Positions 56,201-64,000 of a DNA stretch of 64,000 bases are shown here, in pieces. The stretch is taken from NCBI GenBank assembly GCA_946122785.1, contig CAMGYJ010000008.1:6411742-6475741 (forward strand), in the 5' to 3' direction. This DNA comes from Linum tenue (taxonomy: Eukaryota; Streptophyta; Magnoliopsida; Malpighiales; Linaceae). The first letter of the stretch is position 1; the number at the start of each line of letters is the position of its first letter. A program made the position numbers and the translations under genes. The notes under the pieces are model-generated. The model had not been told where the DNA came from. It did not search any database and saw only the letters and a program-made list of their open reading frames with translations.

Positions 56201-57425
56201 GATGCTGTTATGCCTGGCTGTTACGATCGGTTTTAGGAATACGAAGCACATGGCCAATGCAGCAGGTAATGCAAGGGTTGTGTGTTCGTTAACTTGTTCT
56301 TCCCAGCCAATGCTATATTTTCTCTGAGCTGCATTACAATATCATGTTTTCTTCCGGACAGGTCTGGCAGTTATAACTGTCATGCTTGTAACAACGTGCC
56401 TAATGTCACTGGTCATCGTCTTATGCTGGCACAAGAATGCCCTTCTAGCACTTTGCTTCATCTTCTTCTTCGGTTCATTTGAAGCTCTCTACTTCTCAGC
56501 CTCCCTCATCAAGTTTCTCGAAGGAGCTTGGGTTCCGATTGCCCTCTCGCTCATCTTCCTGGCTATAATGTACGTGTGGCACTATGGAACGCTGATGAAG
56601 TATCAATCTGATGTTCAAAACAAGGTCTCCATTGACTGGCTTCTCAGCCTAGGTCCAACTCTAGGCATCGTCCGAGTTCGAGGCATAGGCCTCATACACA
56701 CGGAACTCGTGTCTGGCATCCCAGCCATATTCTCTCACTTCCTCACCAACCTTCCTGCTTTCCACCAAGTCGTGGTCTTCCTCTGCATCAAATCTGTGCC
56801 CGTACCTCATGTGGGACCCGAGGAACGATTCCTCGTGGGAAGAGTCGGACCAAAGGGGTACCACATTTACAGATGCATAGCACGGTATGGCTACCGTGAC
56901 ATTCACAAGGATGACGTGGAGTTTGAGAGGGACCTCGTTTGTAGCATTGCAGAGTTGATCAGGTCTGAGAAGCGTGGTAGCAGTGTAGATGTCATGGAAG
57001 AAGTTGAAGACGATGACGAGAGAATGGTAGTGATTGGGACAACATCCTCGAACCTCGAAGGGATCAAGTTGTGTGAAGAAGAAGAGGAAGAAGCGAGATG
57101 TTCGGATGAGGTGAGGACATCAGAGACCGTGGTAAAATCTCCGGAGAGATTAAGAAGGAGAGTGAGGTTTATAGTGCCAGAGAGTAGTCATATCGATGAA
57201 GAAGCACAAGCGGAGCTGATGGAGCTAATGGAAGCTAGGGAAGCAGGGATGGCGTTCATACTAGGGCATTCATACGTAAGGGCAAAGAGAGGGTCGAGTT
57301 TCATAAGGAACATTGTGATAAACTATGGATATGATTTCTTGCGGAGGAACTCCAGAGGACCAAGCTATGCGTTGTGCATTCCTCATGCATCTACATTAGA
57401 GGTAGGAATGGTCTACCATGTATAG
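53278..57425 (+). CDS. KUP/HAK/KT potassium transporter, KUP2/6/8 clade
   Basis: Eight exons: 53278-53322, 53402-53891, 54005-54058, 55184-55444, 55554-55606, 55797-55920, 56011-56265, 56362-57425 (781 residues, the usual size). It moves K+ across the plasma membrane or tonoplast; the KUP6/8 group acts in K+ homeostasis and growth or osmotic control. Seen: [20 protein letters not shown] at the first helix, [59 protein letters not shown], and a cytosolic tail from about residue 600 with an acidic run (E-E-E-E-E). The tail ends [13 protein letters not shown]. The short first exon and long third intron (1125 bp) are plausible for the family. All core motifs are intact. Confidence 0.94.
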
Positions 57426-57830
57426 TAAAATTCTGAGTATGAGTGACATATAGATAAGATAGATATATATTATAGCCTCTGTAACCAGCCAACCCAGACA
57501 TTTTTGTTGCTGCATTTCTATAGAAGAACAGATGTCCCAAGTCTTTTAAGTTTTGTAGTTGAGCTGATGTAGTTATGAAAAACAAACTTCTCATGAAGGT
57601 TGTTGCCTATGTACAGTCAGGTTAGTCATACCAAGAAGCCTTATGAGCACTGGTATCTTGTTCTAAGCACAAAAGTTATTGCTTAATAAAGACTCTTGTA
57701 ATTGTGATAGCTGTTTTTTTGTTTACCAATCCAATTTAACCAGGTCAACGTCTAGAATAGATACTGTCTTCGGAGATGTATCCCAACTCCCAAGCATTGC
57801 AACCTAGTTATTCTGCTAACTGCATAAGTT
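57426..57830. other. 3' flank of the KUP gene
   Basis: Likely untranslated end with a putative polyadenylation word near 57684 ('aataaag'). No gene. Confidence 0.4.
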
Positions 57831-58226
57831 GTTAGTATATACTAACTAATATCTAAAATGTATGAACTAATATCCAAATCTGCTGATTTTACTAAAGTAT
57901 CTAGATAGCATAGACTAGTATTCAAAACATCACAAACTAGTATCCAAATAGCATATACCAACTAATATCCACAATCAACCAACTAGTATTCAATATGAAT
58001 ACTCGTATGTGTTATCTGGATACTCTTATGTGTTATATGGATACTTATTATCTGCTGTATGGATACTATTCTGTGTTGTCTAGATATTAGTTTGTGAATT
58101 TAGGATAATAGTTTATTCATGGTGGATATCAATTAGCAAACATTGAATACTAATTTGTGCTCTCTAGATACTTTAGTACTTAGATACTAGTTCATGTATT
58201 TTGGATATCAGTTAGTATCTGCTAAC
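57831..58226. repeat. Fold-back repeat of AGTATCC / GGATACT words
   Basis: The left part holds many 'actagtatccaaat' variants about every 20-25 bp. The right part holds the inverted form ('tggatactagtt'). The outer edges GTTAGTATATACTAACTAAT and, inverted, GTTAGCAGATACTAACTGAT match over about 40 bp. The whole block can fold as a long degenerate hairpin. No target duplication was identified, so mobile-element status is inferred. Confidence 0.65.
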
Positions 58227-58501
58227 GAATCTTCAAGTTAGCATATTAACTTTCCCCTGCAAGCATTGATCCTTTGACTTGTATAATTGGGGTGTTTCAC
58301 TCTATTTTAGCTTTGCCTGGAAAATGGTTGTGTTTACCACCATCACATTAACTACAGTATACGAGTTTAAAATCACTGCCAACTCCTAAACTGACAAACT
58401 AAACTATGAGACATTTGTGAGGCCAGGAATTCGAGAGAGAGCTCCCATTTCTGCCAATTCACATTCTCCCACGGTAAGCACAAGGTTGGAAAAGGAAAAC
58501 A

Positions 58502-60049
58502 ATGCTGGAATTCATCTCTCTCACCTTCATCTCGTCACTCCTAATCTCCATCTTCATCTTCTTCTTCTTCTTCAAATCACATCCAGCAACCAAAAACCCA
58601 TGCCCAGAATCCCACCCTGTAATCGGAAACGTCCTCAGTTTACTCCGGAACCTCCACCGGTTCCATGACTGGATCACGGACATGATACGCCACACACCAT
58701 CCTCGTCCATTCAAGTCAACTCCTTCCTCAACATCTCCAATGGCGTATGCACTGCAAACCCGGACAACATCCAGCACATGCTCGCCTCCCCAAACTTCTC
58801 CAACTACATCAAGGGCTCTCGCTTCAGCGACATCCTCGACGAGCTCCTCGGCGACGGCATCTTCAACGCCGACGGCCAGATCTGGACCCTCCAGCGCAAG
58901 ATTGCCAGTCACGAGTTCTCCACCAACTCTCTCAGGCTATTCGTCTCGGAAGTCGTGGATTCTGAAATCTCCGACAACTTGCTCCCTTTCCTGTCCCGAG
59001 CAGAGGAGGAAAACAGGGTACTCGATCTCCAATCAGCGTTGAATAAATTCGGGTTTAGGAGCATTTGCAGGGTTGGGTTCGGTGTGGATCCAGAATCTTT
59101 CACCCGGAATCTCGACTTCATGGACGCCTTCGACTACGCCGTGGAGAATTGCTTCCGGAGGATCACCTCCCCTGCTCCTCTGTTCTGGAAGCTCAAGAGA
59201 TTTCTTAATCTAGGGTCGGAGAAGCGATTCCGTGAGTCCGTCAACACGATCAACAATTTCGCTCTGAGAGTAATTGCATCGAAAGAAGAAAGCGACAACC
59301 GGAACCATCAGGACTTGCTAGCGAGATTCATGGTTTGGAGCTCGACCATGGAGTTCGAGGACGAAAAACAGAGGCACAAGTTTCTCAGAGACATAGTGAT
59401 AAGCTTTGTATTGGCCGGGAAGGACAGCACTTCAACTGCTCTCACTTGGTTCTTCTGGCTCGTCGCCGGGAACCCACGTGTCGCAAACTTGATCCACCGC
59501 GAACTGTCGTCTTTGGAGCTTGGACAGAGCAGAAGAAGATTCGGGTACGAGGAGTTGAAGGGGCTAGATTACCTGCACGCGGCTCTATCCGAGTCGATGC
59601 GGCTGTTCCCGCCGGTGCCGCTGAATTCGAGATTAGCGGTGGAGGATGCGGTGTGGCCGGATGGAACCCAGGTGAGGAAAGGGTGGTTTGCCGACTACTC
59701 TGCTTACGCGGTTGGAAGGATGGAGAAAGTGTGGGGGGCGGATGTCCTGGAGTTTAAGCCGGAGAGATGGTTGGATGGCGAGGGACGATGCAAGCCGGTG
59801 GATCCGTTCAGATACCCTGTGTTCCACTGTGGCCCCCGAATGTGTTTGGGGAAGGAGATGGCTTATATACAGATGAAGGCGATTGTGTCGGCGGTGATGA
59901 TGGACTTCAAAGTGTTGCCCGTCGACGGAGGTGCGAGTCCAGAGAGGATGATGAACCCACCTTACGTGTTGTCGCTGCTTCTCAGGATGAGAGGTGGGTT
60001 GCCCGTCGTGATCAAGAGAAGGAGGACGAGGAACGGTATTGGTATGTAG
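58502..60049 (+). CDS. CYP94: Cytochrome P450, CYP94 family
   Basis: Intronless, 515 residues, as usual for CYP94. N-terminal membrane anchor at residues about 4-25 (F-I-S-S-L-L-I-S-I-F-I-F-F-F-F-F), then a short linker with P-V-I-G-N-V-L. I-helix A-G-K-D-S-T at about 304-309; the canonical Thr after the acidic residue is Ser, a conservative change. E-S-M-R near 364 is the ExxR. The heme loop F-H-C-G-P-R-M-C-L-G has the Cys ligand at 448, followed by K-E-M-A-Y-I-Q-M-K-A-I, a CYP94 hallmark. The family hydroxylates the omega end of fatty acids (cutin and suberin-type monomers) or, in CYP94B and C, jasmonoyl-isoleucine, at the ER. Subfamily cannot be set by eye, so the substrate is open. The start fits the membrane anchor. 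Confidence 0.92.
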   Translation: MLEFISLTFISSLLISIFIFFFFFKSHPATKNPCPESHPVIGNVLSLLRNLHRFHDWITDMIRHTPSSSIQVNSFLNISNGVCTANPDNIQHMLASPNFSNYIKGSRFSDILDELLGDGIFNADGQIWTLQRKIASHEFSTNSLRLFVSEVVDSEISDNLLPFLSRAEEENRVLDLQSALNKFGFRSICRVGFGVDPESFTRNLDFMDAFDYAVENCFRRITSPAPLFWKLKRFLNLGSEKRFRESVNTINNFALRVIASKEESDNRNHQDLLARFMVWSSTMEFEDEKQRHKFLRDIVISFVLAGKDSTSTALTWFFWLVAGNPRVANLIHRELSSLELGQSRRRFGYEELKGLDYLHAALSESMRLFPPVPLNSRLAVEDAVWPDGTQVRKGWFADYSAYAVGRMEKVWGADVLEFKPERWLDGEGRCKPVDPFRYPVFHCGPRMCLGKEMAYIQMKAIVSAVMMDFKVLPVDGGASPERMMNPPYVLSLLLRMRGGLPVVIKRRRTRNGIGM

Positions 60050-61071
60050 CCAATTTTTGCAGCATGTTGGTGGTTTTATTTGTAGCAAGCAACCAAGTAT
60101 CGACTAAGGCCACCAGTTACTATGTTAGCTAGAGACTCCAGATGAGTTTTAGAGATGGAAAAACACGACTAACCATGGAAAAACAGAGTTTTAGAGATGG
60201 GGAGCTCAGGAACTCCTGGGAGCAGCCTGCACATGTGTTTTTTTACTATTGATGACCATATTATTGCTTAAGAAAAATGCACAAAGACTGTGTACAAAAA
60301 CATACAACATCCAACCATGAACTCCTTATGTATCTCTAGACATGAGGTTGTGTATCCAAGGAAGGAGACTAACTCCTGAATCCCTTCATGAAGTGTTCCT
60401 GCAATTCTATCAACTGAACATGGCTCTAATGGAGTAAAATGGTTCATCATCTATATATGTATTCCTTTAATTTAAATGCATTCAACCTTTCCATTTCTCC
60501 CTATAAGACTAATCCAATCTGTTGCAGACGTACCCAACACCTTCTCATCCATGTAGTTCATCCACACTACATAGCAACCACCTATTTCTCTATTAAATTG
60601 AAAAACATAATCACATACTTGGCTGCGCTTTGAGGTATTGTCAGTCAACCAATCCTTTGCCATGTCTCTTTCGACCTTCCTTGCTGCTAACAGATATTGG
60701 ATAATTGTTCTCTCAACTTCCCCACAGCAACCGCATGCCCATCCCTCTCCCCACCTTCCTTGTGGTATACCAGGGGTGGCAGTTCCTTTACCTGCAAGCA
60801 ACTCACCCCTATCTTTCCCCTAACATACTCCATTATCTTCCCATCCGCCAATTTCCCCATTACATCTGTGACATAGAAAACATTCTGAGATGTCTCCTTC
60901 ATCGTCAACACTTCAGCCCCCATCACATCTACCAGTTATCCCGAAAGTCCTCGTCACATCAGCTCTTTTAGTCCCCACACAGAAAACGCCAGAAATTGAA
61001 ACAATAGTGAAGAAGTTGGGGCAATAAAGCGTAGCCACATTTCATATGTACAAGAAAGAATGTTTCGGTAT
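60050..61071. other. Intergenic between CYP94 and the PPR gene
   Basis: No intact gene. Minus-strand frames at 60472-60801 (109 codons, with C-G-C-C-G-E-V-E) and 60687-60926 (79 codons) might be scraps of a LINE zf-RVT region, but the match is too weak to call. Direct repeats of 'aaaacacgac/aaaacagag' near 60160-60195 are minor. Confidence 0.35.
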
Positions 61072-62616
61072 TCAATCACTTTCAGACTCTGTCACTTCCC
61101 TTCTGGACCTCACATGACTCTTATGGCCTCTCATTTCAGCAGCCAGCTCCTGTATTGAACAACAAGAGCTTCTTTCCATTTTACCACCAAGTATCTCGAT
61201 GGTATCCATTAGTCCCAACCCGATAAGTCGGTTTCTCAGCATCTCAATAGTGGAAGAATATGGTGGAATGCCCTCATCAAGCATCATCTCAAAATACCTA
61301 CATGCCTCTTCAAGCTTACCCCTTTTCTTGCACAGACCGTGAATCATAACCGCATAGGTCGAAACAGATGAATAAAACTTGTTCTCCTCCATGCTCTCCC
61401 ATACTTGGGTTGCTCTGTCGAATCTACCAACCCTTACCAGCAATTTCAGCACCATGTTGTAGCTATGCCGATCAGGCAAGCAGCCATCTTTTGCCATTCG
61501 GGAAACCAGGTTGGTAGCTCTGTTGACCTCTGAATGCTCGCAATGATATGCTAGTATCGCGTTGTAACTCCATGCATCAGGAGTAACCCCCTTCTCCAGC
61601 ATCTCATCAAGAAGCTGGTAGGCCTCGTCTACTCTATCCGTCTTACAGAGCTTCTTTATGACACAATTATATGTGAACACATTGGCCAGAAGATTGTATC
61701 TTTTCATTCTATCAAGCACCCGGAAAGCCGAATGAATATCATTTGCCTCACAGTATGCACGAACGAATATCGCATAGCTACCAGCATCAGGTTGGATTCC
61801 GCGAGAACCCATTTCTCGGAACATGTTATACGCTTCATTGACGCTCCCTCCCTTGCATAAAGCTTCCAACAAGCTGTTGTAAGCAGGTACATCGACCGCA
61901 CACCCTCGTTGAAGCATTTCATCAAACACCTTCCGTGCAGATTCCATGTCCCCATTGTCTCCCCATCCCCGCACCAATATACTATACGTTTTCACCGTCG
62001 GCTCGATCTCATGCTTAACTCTATCAACAAACTCCTGGGCCTGCTTCACATGCCTGCGTTTGCAAAGCGCATATACAAGCTGGTCGAGATCATTAATCCC
62101 AGGCTTCAAATCAAACTCTGCCATTCTGCCGAAAGCTCGAATGGCATCATTGGGGAGGTTAGCCCTGCTATAAGCTCTGAATACAAGCCATAAAGTCTCT
62201 GAATTGACCTCAAAATCACGAGAATCTCTCATTTCTATCAAGAAATCCCATAGTATTGCGAACTGCCTGCTAGCTCCTAAAATGTCCACCAGAATGTGAT
62301 AGCTGTGGGCACTATGTTGAAACCCAGTAATACTCTTGGCCCAAAGGAAGAACCTGTGAGCAGGGAACCCTAGATTCCTGCAGCGCTTCAACACCTGTTC
62401 GACGGCCTCCGCGGAGATTTGCGGGCGATAAGCGCGGAGTGAGAGCTCCAAATCGTGGTGCGGGTTCCGATGGTCGCTGAGAAGGCGAGAAATCTTGCTT
62501 ACCAGCTCTGGCAACGGCTGGGTTTGGAAGGTCTGTGGGGCGAGAGAGGCGAGAGATCGGAAGTGAGAGCTGAAAAAGAAGGGTCTCGTTTTGGAAGCGA
62601 GAGGTCGAAAAGCCAT
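61072..62616 (-). CDS. Pentatricopeptide repeat protein, At1g52640-like, probably mitochondrial
   Basis: Single exon, 514 residues from the Met at 62616. The frame is open to 62718, but the extra 34 codons lie in the terminal repeat of a transposon and M-A-F-R-P-L-A is a typical organelle-targeting start (basic, Ser-rich, no acids for about 25 residues). S-D-H-R-N-P-H-H-D-L-E and V-E-Q-V-L-K-R-C-R-N-L-G match what I recall of Arabidopsis At1g52640. About ten P-type 35-residue repeats follow, with forms such as D-V-P-A-Y-N-S-L-L-E-A-L-C-K and T-P-D-A-W-S-Y-N-A-I-L. The end C-R-Y-F-E-M-M-L-D-E-G-I-P-P-Y is also conserved. PPR proteins bind organellar RNA in a sequence-specific way and act in its processing or stability; the target here is unknown. 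It lacks the E/DYW tail, so it is not an editing-type protein. Confidence 0.92.
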   Translation of the reverse strand: MAFRPLASKTRPFFFSSHFRSLASLAPQTFQTQPLPELVSKISRLLSDHRNPHHDLELSLRAYRPQISAEAVEQVLKRCRNLGFPAHRFFLWAKSITGFQHSAHSYHILVDILGASRQFAILWDFLIEMRDSRDFEVNSETLWLVFRAYSRANLPNDAIRAFGRMAEFDLKPGINDLDQLVYALCKRRHVKQAQEFVDRVKHEIEPTVKTYSILVRGWGDNGDMESARKVFDEMLQRGCAVDVPAYNSLLEALCKGGSVNEAYNMFREMGSRGIQPDAGSYAIFVRAYCEANDIHSAFRVLDRMKRYNLLANVFTYNCVIKKLCKTDRVDEAYQLLDEMLEKGVTPDAWSYNAILAYHCEHSEVNRATNLVSRMAKDGCLPDRHSYNMVLKLLVRVGRFDRATQVWESMEENKFYSSVSTYAVMIHGLCKKRGKLEEACRYFEMMLDEGIPPYSSTIEMLRNRLIGLGLMDTIEILGGKMERSSCCSIQELAAEMRGHKSHVRSRREVTESESD

Positions 62617-62665
62617 AGCTTCGGTGACAGAGATGGAGGGAGAGAACGAAGAAGAGAGAGAAGTA

Positions 62666-63746
62666 GGGTAATTATCATTAATGGTAACAAAACTATTCAT
62701 TTTATACAAAACGGTCACAAATCTTTAATTTTGCACGTTTCAGTAACATATATTTGAACTAATAACAAAAAGGTAATTCCGTCTATCTCCATCCAACAAA
62801 CCGTTAATTTTATCGTGTCAGCATGCCACGTCACTTAAGATATTAATAAAAAAATGACCATACCAATTCAACTGATAATCCAACCAAAAACCGTAATTCC
62901 ATACCCACCCAACCAAACCGAAATCTCGTAGACAGAAACACTCGCTTTCCTCTGTGGTTGTAGACGATTCAGCTCCCAGCCGCCGACCCAAAGAAACTCC
63001 CCGCCGTCGATTGCCTCCCCTGGTCGCATCGCCGGCGTACCAAATGTCCGCCGCAGATCGCCTCCCCTGCTCCCATCGCAGATTGAACCAAACGCCGGCC
63101 GGCCACCGTTCGCCTCCACTGATTGTTGTTGGGTGTTGAATCGCTTACAACCAGATGCTCAGAATTGGAGGCGAGAGGAATTGGAGGCACTTCTGGATGG
63201 AGTTGGGGTGAGCGGCGGGATGTAGTTGCACGATGCTCACTGGTCGATCTTCTTCTCTACTCACAAGATGAGGATTTGCATAGTTGGGGATTCGATGAGA
63301 ATGGTTATAGCTGGGATGGGGAATGAGATAATTTGAAGGACCGAAGAAGACGGATAATGGAGTAGGCCATTATAGCCGGCACCGTCCCGACGATTGCGTC
63401 TCAGTCGGTGGTATCCCCAAAATCCCAACGACGACCTCCTCGTCCACGAACAACAGCTCGACAATCCAGGCGCCACCGAGGTCGTTGAATTCGGGTGGGT
63501 GGGTATAGAATTAGGGTTTTCGGTTGGGTTAGAGTTCAATTTGGTTTGGTCATTAATTTTTTTTATTAATATCTTAAATGACATGGCGTGCTGATTGGAC
63601 GGAAGTAACAGTATTTTGGATGGAGATGGACGGAATTACGTTTTTGTTATTTGTCCAAACATTTGTTACTGAAACGTGCAAAATTAAAGGTTTGTGACCA
63701 TTTTGTACAAAGTCAATAGTTTTGTTATCATTTATGATAATTACCC
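62666..63746. mobile_element. MULE with about 200-bp terminal inverted repeats, Pack-MULE-like
   Basis: 1081 bp. Left GGGTAATTATCATTAATGG and inverted right GGGTAATTATCATAAATGA begin terminal repeats that stay similar for about 200 bp (for example 'tttaattttgcacgtttcag', 'aagatattaataaaaaaa'). The flanks GAGAGAAGTA (62656-62665) and GAGAGAAATA (63747-63756) match at nine of ten positions, fitting the 9-10 bp Mutator duplication. The interior (about 62940-63500) is much more GC-rich, with 'cgccgtcgattgcctcc' and similar sequence, as in Pack-MULEs that carry gene fragments. No transposase is present, and the minus frame of 83 codons (63119-62868) has no known relative. It lies 50 bp upstream of the PPR start codon, so it probably supplies or replaces the leader and promoter. 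Confidence 0.88.
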
Positions 63747-63756
63747 GAGAGAAATA

Positions 63757-64000
63757 GGACTTGGAATTAGATGGGATTTTGCGAGTTGCTACCTCTTTCA
63801 TTAAAGAAATTAACAATTTGGTCCTCCTAGCTAGTTGTACAGTCCACAATCGGTCCTTATACTTCATTTCATTAAAATTAAATCCTTTCAATCTAACTGG
63901 TTCTACGACAGTATTTCGTTTCCCTTATTTTCCTTATTATATAACTCAAATTAACAAGCAAATTATAAGTCGAGCCTCAAATTAACAAGCAATTATTGAG
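63757..64000. other. Upstream flank beyond the MULE
   Basis: Probably the original promoter of the PPR gene, displaced by 1.08 kb. No gene was seen before the right edge. Confidence 0.4.

Noticed and set aside
60472..60926. LINE-derived gene on the minus strand
   Set aside because: A Cys-rich phrase is suggestive, but no other LINE motif or order is visible.
61909..62193. Plus-strand frames opposite the PPR gene
   Set aside because: Antisense shadows of a well-supported PPR coding sequence.

Overview
The window is eukaryotic nuclear DNA from a flowering plant, most likely a eudicot. Several genes have GT-AG introns, intergenic DNA is AT-rich, and plant-specific families are present: UGT90 glycosyltransferases, a SPARK receptor-like kinase, CNGC18, a KUP potassium transporter, CYP94 and a PPR protein. 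Nested transposons of every major plant class occur. I did not fix the species. No bacterial operons, rRNA, tRNA or CRISPR were seen.

Layout. 1-11.8 kb is a gene-free transposon graveyard. It holds a LINE-like insertion (1441-2878) with a sugar-transporter first-exon fragment at its 5' end, two Helitron-like relics (the second lies at about 26-27 kb), an inverted-repeat MITE (6275-6661), LINE debris and a diverged segmental duplication. 11.8-16.6 kb carries two intact, intronless, tandem UGT90A-type genes. 17.7-25.8 kb carries three tandem copies of a small secreted Gnk2-like gene (one intact, two broken), separated by hAT and MULE debris. 28.06-37.63 kb is a third UGT90A gene split by an 8.2 kb, minus-strand, non-autonomous LTR retrotransposon. 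That element has three near-identical LTRs and a perfect 5-bp target duplication.

38.5-62.6 kb is a normal gene-rich stretch. In order: SPARK receptor kinase (+), CNGC18 (-), spermidine synthase (+), an uncharacterised multi-pass membrane protein (-), a KUP2/6/8-clade K+ transporter (+), a CYP94 P450 (+) and a mitochondrial-type PPR protein (-). Exon boundaries were worked out by hand from splice sites and frame; the coding sums are multiples of three: kinase 593 aa, CNGC18 725 aa, spermidine synthase 320 aa, KUP 781 aa. A 1.08 kb MULE with about 200-bp terminal inverted repeats sits 50 bp upstream of the PPR start codon.

The genes form no shared pathway. The common theme is local tandem duplication (UGT90A, Gnk2-like) followed by transposon-driven decay. 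The most unusual items are the triple-LTR insertion in the UGT, the LINE/ERD6-like chimera, and an array of eight short hairpins upstream of a dead MULE transposase.
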